A stretch of 64,000 nucleotides of DNA from Saccharospirillum sp. (GCA_018402545.1 JAGYIL010000002.1:310001-374000); one strand, 5' to 3'. Shown: positions 35,409 through 44,863, counted from the first letter of the stretch. The notes: a model not told the origin generated them from the letters alone. Numbers and translations: made by a program.

Positions 35409-37994
35409 TTAAAAGGGAATCTGTAACTGGCTGTCAACGGCTTGCAGCTGCGAGCGGAAGGCATCCTGAATGCGAGACATCGCCTGGTCGGTGTCGGCTT
35501 CGAACCGGCACACCAGTTTGGGCGAGGTGTTGGAGGCGCGCACCAGGCCCCAGCCGTCCGGGAAATCGACGCGCAAACCATCGATGTCGGTAATGCGTCC
35601 GCCGGGAAAGGCGGCATTGCGCTGCAGTTGCTCGACGATGCGGAACTTGCGGTCATCGGGCGCGGAGATGTTCATTTCCGGGGTGTTGATGTCTTCCGGG
35701 AAGCTGCCAAACAATGCATCCAGGCTGTCGCTGCGGGTGGAGATGATCTCCAGCAGGCGGCAGGCCGTGTAGAGTGCATCGTCAAAACCGTACCAGCGTT
35801 CCTTATAGAAGATGTGACCGCTCATTTCACCGGCGAGCAACGCATTCACTTCTTTCATCTTGCGTTTGATGTGCGAGTGCCCGGTTTTCCACATCAGCGG
35901 CTTGCCGCCGTAGCCGACAATCAGCCCCTGCAAGCGGCGGCTGCATTTGACGTCGTAAATAACGGTCGCGCCCGGGTTGCGGGTAATCATGTCCTTGGCC
36001 AGCAACATCAGCAGCCGGTCGGCCGGAATGATCTTGCCCGAGTTGGTGACCAGCCCAATGCGGTCGCCATCGCCATCGAAAGCCAGGCCGATGTCGGCGC
36101 GTGTTTCGATGACCGTGCGCGCCAGATCCTGCAGGTTTTTCGGATCGCTCGGGTCCGGGTGATGGTTCGGGAAGTTGCCATCGACGTCGCAATACAGGGG
36201 CAGAACGTGACAACCGAGTGATTTGATCAGTTTGGGTGCGATGTTGCCTGCCACCCCGTTGCCGCAGTCGATGACCACCTTCAGCGGCCGTGAAACCTTC
36301 ACATCTTCAGTGACCCGATTGATGTAGCTGGGTGTAATCTCGCTGCTGGTGCTGCTGCCGTTGCCGCTGTGGAAGCGTTCTTCCTCTATGCGCCGGTGCA
36401 GGTTCAGAATTTCGTCGGTCGACAGGGTGTTGCCCGCCAGTACGATCTTAAAGCCATTGTAGTTGCTGGGGTTATGGCTGCCGGTCACCATTACGCAGGA
36501 GGGCGTGCCCAGCGTGTGGGTGGCGAAATAGGCGAGCGGTGTGGGTACCACGCCGATATCGATGACATCGCGTCCGCTGGCGGTCAACCCGGCGATCAGG
36601 GCTTTGCTCAGTTCCGGGCTCGACAGACGGCCGTCGCGCGCTACAACAATTGTCTGCTCGCCGCGGTCCAGCGCCTCGCTGCCAATGGCCAGGCCGATCT
36701 TGCGGGCGATGTCGCTGTCTAGGGTTTCGCCCATAATGCCGCGAATGTCATAAGCCCGGAAAATGTCGGCAGACACCGGCGAGCTGTGGCCCATTTGCAT
36801 CGGCGCCGGAGAATCCATACCCAGCAGGTCGTCGTCGCTTTCCAGCATGCTGACGTCGAAGTCGTCATCGGCTTCTTCGGCCACCGGCAATGGCGGCGGG
36901 GTCTGACCATATGGCTGGCCGCCCTGGGAGACCATGGCCGGTGCGCTGGGGCGCGTACCCTTGCCCATGCGCAAGCGGTTAACGCTTTTGGCCAGCGAGT
37001 TGAACAGGCCCAGCCGGTAGGGTTGATTGTCGACCGACTGATTGCTCAGTACCCGCTGAATAAAACGGGCAAACAAATTCGCATCGTGCCGCATGGCGGC
37101 CTGCAACCGACTGGCGGCGATCAGCATCGAGGCGAGCGCGATGATGAAAATCAACCCAAAGGTGGCCCAGAGGTTGGTGGCGGCAAAGACCGTCGATTGC
37201 GCCAGTTCGTCGGAGGGCTGGAAGGTCAGTGTCCAGTTCGGGTTATCCGACCGCAGGGTGCGCACCGGGTTTGAGGTTTTGACGCCGTACGTCAGCAAGG
37301 TCTGCTGACCACCGCCCTGAAACTGCTGCACCACCACGACGTTGCCCTGGGTGCTGTCGATGCCGTTCAGGGATTCCTCCAGAAAGGCCATGTCCTGGCT
37401 GACGCTGAGGGTGCCGATCAGGGTGCCCGTTGCGTTGCGCACCGCGATGACCGAATGCAGGTAAGGTTCTCCGTCGAGCTGGTGGGCTTCCCATGGCAGA
37501 TTCTGGCCCTGCTCGGTGCGTCTGATCATGTCCATGCCGGCGAACGCCAGCGGCGGCATGGCATTGGGTTGCTGGGATGCCTGGCCGAGCGGGAACAGAT
37601 GCACCGCAAGACCGTAGGGCAAGTTGTTGACCAGACGTGCTTCGGCGTTATCGAGTTCGGTTCGGCTGGCGTTTTGCAGCAGGTCGATAAGCTGATCACC
37701 ACTGGCCAGACGCTGCATCAGTGTGCGGTGCTGGTTCAGAACATTGTTGAAGTAGGCTTCGTACTGCTCGCCAACCTGGCTGATCAGCTGCTGTTGGTGG
37801 GTTTCGTTAACCGGGCCGATGGCCTGGTTAATGACCCACCAGGCCGACGCTCCGATCGACAGGGCAATGGCCAGCATCGGCACCATCATGTAAGTGAATA
37901 CACTGCGATTAGCCGCGTTGCCTGTGGTGCTCGGAGTCGACTTCTCACTGGCCTTGGGTTTGTTCTTCTTGTTGCCGAGTAACGCCACAGACAA
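35409..37994 (-). CDS. algC: phosphomannomutase/phosphoglucomutase AlgC, long membrane-anchored form
   Basis: An 861-residue protein. Residues ~409-861 are the alpha-D-phosphohexomutase: FRAYDIRGI, phosphoserine loop VTGSHNPSNYNG (S506), and the metal site FDGDGDRIG. It supplies mannose-1-P and glucose-1-P for exopolysaccharide, LPS and rhamnolipid. Ahead is a long extension with two hydrophobic segments (34-55 and ~272-294) flanking a periplasmic sensor-like domain, then an acidic Pro-rich linker (~345-405). The long form is known in Pseudomonas-type algC. It belongs to the radC-coaBC-dut-algC-argB synteny group. Confidence 0.92.
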   Translation of the reverse strand: MSVALLGNKKNKPKASEKSTPSTTGNAANRSVFTYMMVPMLAIALSIGASAWWVINQAIGPVNETHQQQLISQVGEQYEAYFNNVLNQHRTLMQRLASGDQLIDLLQNASRTELDNAEARLVNNLPYGLAVHLFPLGQASQQPNAMPPLAFAGMDMIRRTEQGQNLPWEAHQLDGEPYLHSVIAVRNATGTLIGTLSVSQDMAFLEESLNGIDSTQGNVVVVQQFQGGGQQTLLTYGVKTSNPVRTLRSDNPNWTLTFQPSDELAQSTVFAATNLWATFGLIFIIALASMLIAASRLQAAMRHDANLFARFIQRVLSNQSVDNQPYRLGLFNSLAKSVNRLRMGKGTRPSAPAMVSQGGQPYGQTPPPLPVAEEADDDFDVSMLESDDDLLGMDSPAPMQMGHSSPVSADIFRAYDIRGIMGETLDSDIARKIGLAIGSEALDRGEQTIVVARDGRLSSPELSKALIAGLTASGRDVIDIGVVPTPLAYFATHTLGTPSCVMVTGSHNPSNYNGFKIVLAGNTLSTDEILNLHRRIEEERFHSGNGSSTSSEITPSYINRVTEDVKVSRPLKVVIDCGNGVAGNIAPKLIKSLGCHVLPLYCDVDGNFPNHHPDPSDPKNLQDLARTVIETRADIGLAFDGDGDRIGLVTNSGKIIPADRLLMLLAKDMITRNPGATVIYDVKCSRRLQGLIVGYGGKPLMWKTGHSHIKRKMKEVNALLAGEMSGHIFYKERWYGFDDALYTACRLLEIISTRSDSLDALFGSFPEDINTPEMNISAPDDRKFRIVEQLQRNAAFPGGRITDIDGLRVDFPDGWGLVRASNTSPKLVCRFEADTDQAMSRIQDAFRSQLQAVDSQLQIPF

Positions 37995-38137
37995 TTCCTT
38001 AAAATAGGATGGTTGAATACATCGTGCTGCTGAGCAACCGGCCTACCCGCGTACTGACGGGTGCAGTGATTGCTCACTTCATTCAGCTACTTTAGCCCAA
38101 GCTCAGTGACAGGTTAAGCCTTGTTGAACAATTCCGA

Positions 38138-38596
38138 CTAATGTCGACCGGTGTGGCCAAAACCACCGGCGCCCCGGTCGGTTTCCTCGAAACTTTCAAC
38201 CCACTGAAAATCGGCCTGTACAACCGGTACCAGCACTAGCTGGGCGATGCGTTCGCCAGGTTCTATGGTGAACTCGGTACTGCCCCGGTTCCAGCACGAC
38301 ACCATCAGCTCGCCCTGGTAGTCGCTGTCGATCAGGCCCACCAGGTTGCCCAGCACGATGCCGTGCTTGTGACCCAGGCCAGAGCGCGGCAGGATCATGG
38401 CGGCGTAAGCCGGGTCTTCCACGTAGATGGCAAGCCCGGTACCGATCAGTTCGGTTTGGCCGGGCTTGAGCGTCAATGCCTCATCCAGGCAGGCACGCAG
38501 GTCGAGCCCGGCTGACCCCTCGGTGCCGTAGTGCGGCAATGGCAGGGTGTCACCCAGGCGGGCATCGAGTTTCTTGATCTTCAGCGGTTTCTTCAT
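38138..38596 (-). CDS. dut: deoxyuridine 5'-triphosphate nucleotidohydrolase
   Basis: A 152-residue trimeric dUTPase that turns dUTP into dUMP and pyrophosphate, keeping uracil out of DNA and feeding dTMP synthesis. The five motifs are visible: [45 protein letters not shown] and the C-terminal [12 protein letters not shown]. Length is standard. It follows coaBC by 44 bases on the same strand. Confidence 0.96.
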   Translation of the reverse strand: MKKPLKIKKLDARLGDTLPLPHYGTEGSAGLDLRACLDEALTLKPGQTELIGTGLAIYVEDPAYAAMILPRSGLGHKHGIVLGNLVGLIDSDYQGELMVSCWNRGSTEFTIEPGERIAQLVLVPVVQADFQWVESFEETDRGAGGFGHTGRH

Positions 38597-38640
38597 GGAG
38601 AGTCGAGGTTCCGGTGTTTGGGTTTAGAGGTCGGGTGGTG

Positions 38641-39852
38641 TCAGCTAATGGTCGCGATGATAAAGCGTGCGACCGCGCTTTTCGAGGCGGGCCCGAAGGC
38701 TTCCTGATGATCAGCGCCAACCAGCATTATTTCGTTTTGGTCGCTGCCAAAGGCGATGTCGGTGCGGGACACGTCGTTGGCCACAACCCAGTCGACCTGT
38801 TTGCGGGCGAGCTTGGCCCGGGCGTAGGCTTCCACATCCTGAGTCTCCGCTGCGAAGGCGACTACACAGACAGGCCGCTTAGCGTGGCTGGCCACGGTGG
38901 CGATGATGTCCGGGTTCTGGACCAGGTGCAGCGTCAGCTGTTCCGAGCCCGGGGTCTTTTTCATTTTCTGGGTGGCCGTTTCCGCGGGGCGGTAATCAGC
39001 GACGGCAGCCGTACCGATAAACAGATCAACATCGCCCAGTTCACCGAGCGCGGCCTCAAACATCTGTTGCGCGCTGATAACATCGATGCGGTTGACCCGG
39101 TCGGGTGTCGGCAGGTGCACCGGCCCGGCAATCAGGGTGACCCGGGCACCGGCCTCGGCCGCCGCTTGCGCCAGGGCGAAGCCCATCTTGCCGCTGCTGT
39201 GATTGCTCAGATAACGCACCGGGTCCAGTGCTTCGCGGGTAGGGCCAGCGGTAATCACCACCCGCTTGCCGGTCAGACTGCCACGATGAAACAATCCACC
39301 GGCGAGTTCGGCCAGATTATGGGGTTCGAGCATGCGGCCCGGGCCGACATCGCCACAGGCCTGCTGACCGGCATCGGGACCGAACCAGGCAAGTGTCGGG
39401 TAGAGCTGTTGCAACCGGGCGACATTGGCCTGGGTGGCGGCATTGAGCCACATTTTCTCGTTCATGGCCGGCGCCAGCGCACGCTGCGCCGTGGTCGCCA
39501 GCCAGAGGGTACTGAGCAGGTCGTGGCCCGAGCCCGCCGCCAGATGCGCAATGAAGTCGGCGGTGGCTGGCGCAACAAGCAACAGATCAGCCCAGCGTGC
39601 CAGTTCAATATGGCCCATGCCCATTTCAGCGGCTTCATCGAGTAGTGAATGATGCACCGGGTTGCCGCTGAGTGCCTGTAGCGTGAGCGGCGTTATGAAT
39701 TCCCGGGCCGCATCGGTCATCACCACCCGCACCTCGGCCTCAGCCCGAACCAGCTCGCGCACCAGTTCAGCCGCCTTGTAGGCGGCGATGCCGCCGGTAA
39801 TGCCGACAATGATGCGCTTGCCAGCCAGCGTCTCCAGGTTCGGGGTTTGCAT
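38641..39852 (-). CDS. coaBC: bifunctional phosphopantothenoylcysteine decarboxylase/phosphopantothenate-cysteine ligase
   Basis: A 403-residue coenzyme A biosynthesis enzyme. The CoaC flavoprotein domain has VGITGGIAAYKAAELVREL, the catalytic His in GNPVHHSLLDEAAEMGMGHIELARWAD, and LAPAMNEKMW. The CoaB domain has KRVVITAGPTREALDPVRYLSNHSSGKMGFALAQAA and VQNPDIIATVA. Both halves are intact. It is upstream of dut on the same strand and divergent from radC, the normal arrangement in gammaproteobacteria. Confidence 0.96.
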   Translation of the reverse strand: MQTPNLETLAGKRIIVGITGGIAAYKAAELVRELVRAEAEVRVVMTDAAREFITPLTLQALSGNPVHHSLLDEAAEMGMGHIELARWADLLLVAPATADFIAHLAAGSGHDLLSTLWLATTAQRALAPAMNEKMWLNAATQANVARLQQLYPTLAWFGPDAGQQACGDVGPGRMLEPHNLAELAGGLFHRGSLTGKRVVITAGPTREALDPVRYLSNHSSGKMGFALAQAAAEAGARVTLIAGPVHLPTPDRVNRIDVISAQQMFEAALGELGDVDLFIGTAAVADYRPAETATQKMKKTPGSEQLTLHLVQNPDIIATVASHAKRPVCVVAFAAETQDVEAYARAKLARKQVDWVVANDVSRTDIAFGSDQNEIMLVGADHQEAFGPASKSAVARFIIATIS

Positions 39853-39994
39853 GCTCGTGCTCTGCCACTCAAAATAGACGGCAAGAATACCATAAGGGAT
39901 TGGTGTTCATCACAGCGGGGCGGGTGACAACGCGGTTGGCACCTCAGCTTCGTGACCGGCAGACAAGGGTGTCTGCCCAAAAAAGGACGCAACC

Positions 39995-40669
39995 ATGTCA
40001 ATAAAGGACTGGCCGGCTTCAGACCGGCCACGGGAAAAACTGCTGCAACGTGGGGCCAGCGCCCTGACCGATGCAGAATTACTGGCCATCTTCCTGCGCA
40101 CCGGCCTGCCTGGCGTCAGCGCCGTAGACCTGGCCCGCCAGCTACTGACCGACTATGGCAGCCTGGGCACCCTGCTGGCGGCAGACCAGGCCCGCTTCTG
40201 CCAGGGCAAGGGCTTGGGCTCGGCGAAGTTTGTGCAACTGCAGGCGGTGCTGGAAATGAGCCGGCGCTATTTGCTGGATGACCTGAAAGCCTCGCCTTCA
40301 CTCACCTCGCCGGCAGACACCCGCCACTATTTGCTGGCACAGATGCGCGGCCTGCCCCACGAGGTGTTCGCCTGCATCTGGCTCGATAACCAACACCGGG
40401 TGCTGCAATATGAGCCCCTGTTCACGGGCACCATCGACGGCGCGGCGGTCTACCCGCGTGAAGTGGTGCGCACAGCCCTGAAGCACAATGCAGCGGCGGT
40501 GATACTGGCGCATAACCACCCCAGCGGTGTCGCCGAACCCAGCCAGGCCGACCGGCAGATTACCGACCGGCTGGTGGAATCACTGCGCGCCATCGATGTA
40601 CGGGTACTGGATCATATGGTGGTGGGTGCCGGGGTGGTGGTCAGTTTTGCCGAACGAGGCTGGATATAG
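39995..40669 (+). CDS. radC: RadC-family JAB/MPN protein
   Basis: A 224-residue protein. The N-terminal helix-hairpin-helix-like part ([28 protein letters not shown]) is followed by a JAB1/MPN domain with the metal motif ILAHNHPSG (H173, H175) and D186. RadC was linked to DNA repair and recombination but its true activity remains unclear; the fold suggests a metallo-isopeptidase or nuclease. The gene is divergent from coaBC, as in many gammaproteobacteria. A structured repeat follows 48 bases after the stop. Confidence 0.92.
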   Translation: MSIKDWPASDRPREKLLQRGASALTDAELLAIFLRTGLPGVSAVDLARQLLTDYGSLGTLLAADQARFCQGKGLGSAKFVQLQAVLEMSRRYLLDDLKASPSLTSPADTRHYLLAQMRGLPHEVFACIWLDNQHRVLQYEPLFTGTIDGAAVYPREVVRTALKHNAAAVILAHNHPSGVAEPSQADRQITDRLVESLRAIDVRVLDHMVVGAGVVVSFAERGWI

Positions 40670-40717
40670 GGTTAACTCAAGTTTCGGAGGTGGGGTTTGT
40701 GTTGGTGCCAGGAGTCC

Positions 40718-40844
40718 GTGTCCGGCACCGGGTATGCTTATCTGGGTGGTGCGACACTCGACCGGCGTGGACCCATCCATGGGGCCTAGACTTCGGCATC
40801 CATGCCTCAGACTTCCCCAGATAGGCATACCCGGCACCTGACAC
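40718..40844. repeat. structured palindromic intergenic repeat, copy 3 (long form)
   Basis: A 127-bp element between radC and rpmB. Outer arms 40718-40746 and 40816-40844 pair with about five mismatches, mostly at the outer end. It carries the core CCATCCATGGGGCCTAGAC (40773-40791), the inner hairpin GGCATCCATGCC and the extra segment TGGTGCGACACTCG found only here and in copy 5. Same orientation as copies 1 and 4. Confidence 0.9.
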
Positions 40845-40910
40845 TCAGTTGGTGGCGAACGCCGAAACTGGAGTTAATAGGCATTTCGCTCAATTATTCG
40901 CCGCTTTCTC

Positions 40911-40939
40911 TTGAGCTTGATGGCGTGTTCTGGTATAAA
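40911..40939 (+). promoter_or_regulatory. promoter of rpmB-rpmG
   Basis: TTGAGC (40911-40916), a 17-base spacer, and TATAAA (40934-40939) preceded by TGG, an extended -10. The transcript would start near 40946 with a leader of about 130 bases. The leader contains the hairpin ATCCGG-GCC-CCGGAT at 40954-40968. Confidence 0.65.
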
Positions 40940-41074
40940 TCGCGCCTCATTTTATCCGGGCCCCGGATTAAAAGTGCGGATCGGGGGCTAGAAGCGGCCG
41001 AACCAATACATGTCGGGGGGTCGATCGGTTTATGTTGAACCTCGGTGGCACCGAAGAATCGGAGGCGATTAATA

Positions 41075-41311
41075 ATGTCCAGAGTTTGCCAAGTTACGGG
41101 AAAGCGTCCTGTAACCGGGAATAATGTTTCCCACTCACATGTCAAAACCAAGCGTCGGTTCCTGCCGAACCTGCACACTCACCGTTTTTGGGTTGAGGGT
41201 GAAAAGCGTTTTGTCAAACTGCGTGTCTCGTCAAAGGGCATGCGCATCATCGACAAGAAGGGCATCGAGGCCGTACTGGCTGACGTTCGTGCCCGTGGCG
41301 ACAAGATTTAA
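41075..41311 (+). CDS. rpmB: 50S ribosomal protein L28
   Basis: A 78-residue L28: [38 protein letters not shown], then [21 protein letters not shown]. It has the normal length. GGAGGC lies 8 bases upstream of ATG 41075, so the longer open frame from 41045 is not used. It is first in the standard rpmB-rpmG pair. Confidence 0.97.
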   Translation: MSRVCQVTGKRPVTGNNVSHSHVKTKRRFLPNLHTHRFWVEGEKRFVKLRVSSKGMRIIDKKGIEAVLADVRARGDKI

Positions 41312-41322
41312 GGAGCCGAACC

Positions 41323-41478
41323 ATGCGTGACAAGATCAAGTTGGTATCCAGCGCTGGCACTGGCTACTTCTACACCACAGACAAGAACAAGCGTAATACA
41401 CCCGACAAACTGGAATTTAAAAAGTTCGACCCGGTGGTTCGCAAGCACGTCATGTTCAAAGAAGCCAAGATCAAGTAA
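41323..41478 (+). CDS. rpmG: 50S ribosomal protein L33
   Basis: A 51-residue L33: [19 protein letters not shown], then [23 protein letters not shown]. It is the Cys-free form, which does not bind zinc. AAGGAG lies 9 bases upstream of the ATG. It is 11 bases after rpmB and is followed by a strong terminator. The gene is short and easily missed. Confidence 0.97.
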   Translation: MRDKIKLVSSAGTGYFYTTDKNKRNTPDKLEFKKFDPVVRKHVMFKEAKIK

Positions 41479-41500
41479 GACTGGCGAAACTGAACAAAAA

Positions 41501-41526
41501 AAGCCCGGCTCTGGCCGGGCTTTTTT
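41501..41526. terminator. bidirectional Rho-independent terminator
   Basis: AAGCCCGGC and GCCGGGCTT pair around TCTG, followed by a T-run (41521-41526) and preceded by an A-run. It ends rpmB-rpmG and, read from the other strand, the clpP-like gene at 41544. Confidence 0.9.
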
Positions 41527-41543
41527 GTGCCTGCAAGAAAGAG

Positions 41544-42110
41544 TCAGCTAATTTCTTTCGACGAGCGAACGACCTGGCTGACAATGCCGTACTCGATGGC
41601 TTCAGACGTGGTCAGCCAGCGATCCCGTTCGATGTCGGAGCGCACGCGTTCAATGGGTTGGCCGGTGGCATTGGCGATGATTTGTGCCAGACGCTCGCGC
41701 ATGCGAATGATCTGCTCGGCCTGAATCGCAATGTCGCTGGCCTGGCCACCCACTCCGCCTGATGGCTGATGAATCAGGAAGCGGGTGTTGGGCAGGCAAT
41801 AACGGTCTTCTTTATCGGCTGCCAGAAAGATATGGGTACCGGCGCTGGCGACGTAACCGGTGCCGATCACTTTAACCCGGGCATCGACGTACTGAATCAT
41901 GTCGTGAATGGTGTCGCCGGCTTCAACGTGGCCACCCTGGCTGTTGATGAACAAATGGATGTCCTCGTCGGACTCATCGGCCATGGCCAGTAGCTGACCA
42001 ATAACGCGCTTGGCCATGGACTGGTTGATCTCCTCGCAAATAACCAGCTTGCGGGATTTGATCAGTCGGTCGGCGACCGGGTCGAAACTGCGTTCTTCAT
42101 CTTTTTTCAT
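41544..42110 (-). CDS. stand-alone ClpP-like serine protease
   Basis: A 188-residue ClpP family protein. Catalytic Ser in GTGYVASAGTHIF (S89), His in RFLIHQPSGG (H114) and Asp in ERDRWLT (D163) are all present. The Ser region (GYVASAG) departs from the GMAASMG of housekeeping ClpP, and no clpX or lon follows, so it is a second, divergent ClpP paralogue whose partner ATPase is unknown. A GGAG-like site precedes the ATG. It shares a bidirectional terminator with rpmG. Confidence 0.88.
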   Translation of the reverse strand: MKKDEERSFDPVADRLIKSRKLVICEEINQSMAKRVIGQLLAMADESDEDIHLFINSQGGHVEAGDTIHDMIQYVDARVKVIGTGYVASAGTHIFLAADKEDRYCLPNTRFLIHQPSGGVGGQASDIAIQAEQIIRMRERLAQIIANATGQPIERVRSDIERDRWLTTSEAIEYGIVSQVVRSSKEIS

Positions 42111-42403
42111 GGTGTTCTCCTAAAAGGTGTGTCCGGATTGCACGGCTTGTCCGGGTCTTGAAAAAGCATCGGGTAGCGCTGAATTCGGATTCTAACCCCG
42201 GTCGATACTCGGTTTTATTCACAATTGGCCACTCAGCGTAGCTGCCCGGGCAGCCCCGGCATTCTGACCGGTTGTCAAACCCTAATGCCTTGATTTTAAT
42301 AGCGTTTAAGGCGTTGATTCATTTTTCACCCTGAGCTGGAAATGGCCATTGGCTGGGGCCTGGCGGCATGTGCCCAAGGCTTGTCCAGAGACTTATCCAC
42401 AGA
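42111..42403. other. intergenic region with palindrome and DnaA-box-like hairpin
   Basis: No gene. A perfect 14-bp palindrome GCTGCCCGGGCAGC is at 42241-42254, about 130 bases upstream of the clpP-like start. At 42393-42401 there is a consensus TTATCCACA, and TCCACA pairs with TGTGGA at 42407-42412 to make a small hairpin at the yheS stop. The promoter of the clpP-like gene must lie here but no clear hexamers were picked. Confidence 0.4.
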
Positions 42404-44305
42404 TTATGTGGACAGTTCAGCCGCCTCTATTTGCTCCGACAGGGTTAACCATTGCTGTTCCAGGTCGTCAACCTTCTGGCGGCCATCGGCCTGTGCCTGA
42501 AGGGTTTTCTGCAAGGTGGCTTTCTGTTCTTCCTGATACAAGGTGGTGTCGGCGAGCCGGGCTTCAAGCTCTGCCAGGTTGGCCTGGGCGGTTTCGAGAT
42601 CGCCCTCGACCTTCTTCAGCTGCCGCAGCAGGGGTTTGAGGCGTTCCCGCTCGGCTGCTTTTTGCTGGCGCAGGGCCTTTTTATCGGCCGCTGATGACTC
42701 CTTGTCGCTGGCTGTTGAATGCCCCTGGAGTTTATCGGGTTGTTTCAGCAGGGTCTGGAAGTAGTCCTCAAGATCACCACTGTACTCCGTAACCCGGCCG
42801 CCGTTGACCCACCAGAACGTATCGGCCGTATTGTTCAGCAAATAGCGGTCGTGCGATACCAGCACCACCGCGCCATCGTATTGCTGCAGTGCAAAGTTCA
42901 GCGAGTCCCGCACTTCCAGATCGAGGTGGTTGGTCGGTTCGTCGAGCAACAGTACGTTCGGTTTTTGCCAGGCGATCAGTGCCAGGGCAACCCGGGCCTT
43001 CTCACCACCGGAAAACTGGCCGACCGGTTCATCGGCGCGCTCGCCGGCGAAACCAAAACGGCCGATAAAATTGCGGAAGGTCTGCTCGCGCACCGTCGGA
43101 TCGAGCCGGCGCAAATGCTCCATGGGGCTGGCCTGGCTGTCGAGCGACTCCAGCTGATGCTGGGCAAAATATCCTATGCGCAAATGCTGGCCGCGCACCA
43201 TCTCGCCGCTTTGTGGTTGCAAGGTGCCCGCCAGTGCCTTGACCAGCGTAGACTTGCCGGCGCCATTCAAACCCAGTAAGCCGACGCGCATGCCCGGATG
43301 CAGGGTCAGTTCGACGTTGCTGATGACGGTGCGGTCGCCATAACCGAGGCTGACTTCGCTGAGGCTGAGCAGCGGGTCGGAAACTTTGTCATAGCAGGGA
43401 ATGGACAGGTCATAGCCATTGTCGACATGCGCTGGCGCCGTTAGCGTCATCTTTTCCAGCATTTTTACCCGGCTCTGTGCCTGTTTGGCCTTGGTCGCCT
43501 TGGCTTTGAACCGGTCGACGAAGGACTGAATTTCCGCAACCCGTGCCTGCTGTTTCTCATACTGGGCCTGTTGTAACCGCAGCCGTTCACTGCGCTGGCG
43601 TTCGAACTGACTGTAGTTGCCGCGATAGAGTGTCAGCTGCCGTTGTTCAAGGCTGAGCACCTGGGTGGCAACACCGTCCATAAAGTCCCGGTCGTGGGAA
43701 ATCAGCAGCAGCGTTCCGGGGTAGCGTTGTAGCCAGCGTTCGAGCCAGTAACAGGTGTGCAGGTCGAGGTGGTTGGTGGGTTCGTCGAGCAGCAACAGAT
43801 CGGCCGGTGACATCAGCGCCCGGGCAAGGTTCAGCCGGACCCGCCAGCCGCCCGAGAAATCGGAGACAGGCCGGGTGAAGTCGGTAACGACAAAACCCAG
43901 CCCCATCAGCAATTGTTCGGCTTGCGATTGTTTTTCGAAGGCCTTGTAGGTATCGAGCGCGCCAAGAGCATGGGCAATGCGGTCGTCATCGCCGGCGGCC
44001 TGGGCAGACGCAAGTTCTGCTTCCAGTTCACGCAGGTGGCCATCGCCGTCCAGCACAAAATCGAGTGCCTTGCGGTCGACGGCATCGACTTCCTGAGCCA
44101 TGTGGGCGACGCGCCAGTTGGCGGGTACCCGGGCGGTGCCGCCATCGAGGCTCTGGTCGCCCTGGAGCACCTGAAACAGGGTGGACTTGCCGCTGCCATT
44201 GGCACCGATCACGGCAATGCGTTCGCCGGGGTACAGGGTGGCGGAGGCGTTTTCCAGCAACGGCTTGCCACCGCGCTGCAGTTGAACATTGGATAAGGTA
44301 ATCAT
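42404..44305 (-). CDS. yheS: ABC-F ATPase YheS
   Basis: A 633-residue tandem ABC ATPase with no membrane domain. First cassette: Walker A GANGSGKST (34-42), VSDFSGGWRVRLNLARAL and LLLLDEPTNHLDL. Second: GLNGAGKST, QFSGGEKARVALALI and LLLDEPTNHLDLEV. Between them is the linker with RFKAKATKAKQAQSRVKMLEKM, and the end is a coiled coil (KADKKALRQQKAAERERLKPLLRQLKKVEGDL). ABC-F proteins act on the ribosome E-site. It is divergent from the TIGR02444 gene, its usual neighbour in Pseudomonas relatives. Confidence 0.93.
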   Translation of the reverse strand: MITLSNVQLQRGGKPLLENASATLYPGERIAVIGANGSGKSTLFQVLQGDQSLDGGTARVPANWRVAHMAQEVDAVDRKALDFVLDGDGHLRELEAELASAQAAGDDDRIAHALGALDTYKAFEKQSQAEQLLMGLGFVVTDFTRPVSDFSGGWRVRLNLARALMSPADLLLLDEPTNHLDLHTCYWLERWLQRYPGTLLLISHDRDFMDGVATQVLSLEQRQLTLYRGNYSQFERQRSERLRLQQAQYEKQQARVAEIQSFVDRFKAKATKAKQAQSRVKMLEKMTLTAPAHVDNGYDLSIPCYDKVSDPLLSLSEVSLGYGDRTVISNVELTLHPGMRVGLLGLNGAGKSTLVKALAGTLQPQSGEMVRGQHLRIGYFAQHQLESLDSQASPMEHLRRLDPTVREQTFRNFIGRFGFAGERADEPVGQFSGGEKARVALALIAWQKPNVLLLDEPTNHLDLEVRDSLNFALQQYDGAVVLVSHDRYLLNNTADTFWWVNGGRVTEYSGDLEDYFQTLLKQPDKLQGHSTASDKESSAADKKALRQQKAAERERLKPLLRQLKKVEGDLETAQANLAELEARLADTTLYQEEQKATLQKTLQAQADGRQKVDDLEQQWLTLSEQIEAAELST

Positions 44306-44374
44306 GGCGCGCAGTTTACCAATGCGCTGTGATACTGTCTCTGATTACCGATGCCGTTCCAGATATTCATCATC

Positions 44375-44839
44375 ATGAATCAGACACCCGACAACACCGA
44401 GACCGAAAGCGATCGCTCGGCCGACCTCTGGTCCTTTGCAGTACGCTGTTATGCCATTGAGCAAGACCATTTGCTGTCGCTGCAACAGAACGCCCGGTTG
44501 CACATTAACGATGCCCTGGTGGCTGGCTACGCCGTTACCAACCAGTTGGCGTTAAACGCCAGTCGCTGGCAAGCCGTACGGGCGGGTCGTCCGCGTCGGG
44601 TATTGCATCGGGTGCGTCGCTGTCGTCTGGCTATGGAGCGGTCTGACCCGAAACGGGCCCGCTTACTGGATTGGGAGCTGACACTGGAGCGATGGGATTT
44701 GTCGTTGCTGGCAAGGTGTCTGGGTAGTGAGCAGTCAGATCAAACTGATCATGGTCGTATCGTCACTCAGTTGAGTGAAGACTGTGATTTGTCCGTCGAC
44801 GAGGTGGAGGCCTTGCTAGACAGGATGCAGAGGGTTTAA
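44375..44839 (+). CDS. TIGR02444 family (DUF2390) protein
   Basis: About 154 residues. The N-terminal DLWSFAVRCYAIEQDHLLSLQQNARLHINDALVAGY, and the RLAMERSDPKRARLLDWELTLERWDLSLLARCLG segment, fit the TIGR02444 family, which lies beside yheS and algP in Pseudomonas-type genomes. It is a small helical protein of unknown function. Start is uncertain: ATG 44351 is also in frame and neither has a clear ribosome-binding site. A hairpin terminator follows the stop. Confidence 0.8.
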   Translation: MNQTPDNTETESDRSADLWSFAVRCYAIEQDHLLSLQQNARLHINDALVAGYAVTNQLALNASRWQAVRAGRPRRVLHRVRRCRLAMERSDPKRARLLDWELTLERWDLSLLARCLGSEQSDQTDHGRIVTQLSEDCDLSVDEVEALLDRMQRV

Positions 44840-44863
44840 CCAGGCCTCGCTTGCTGGATGACC

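Noticed and set aside
38614-39645. 343-codon plus-strand open frame opposite coaBC
   Set aside because: coaBC on the minus strand is unmistakable; the other is its antisense shadow.
42393-42412. Consensus DnaA box TTATCCACA with a small hairpin
   Set aside because: Single box at the yheS stop, no dnaA, gidA or AT-rich unwinding region, so not an origin.
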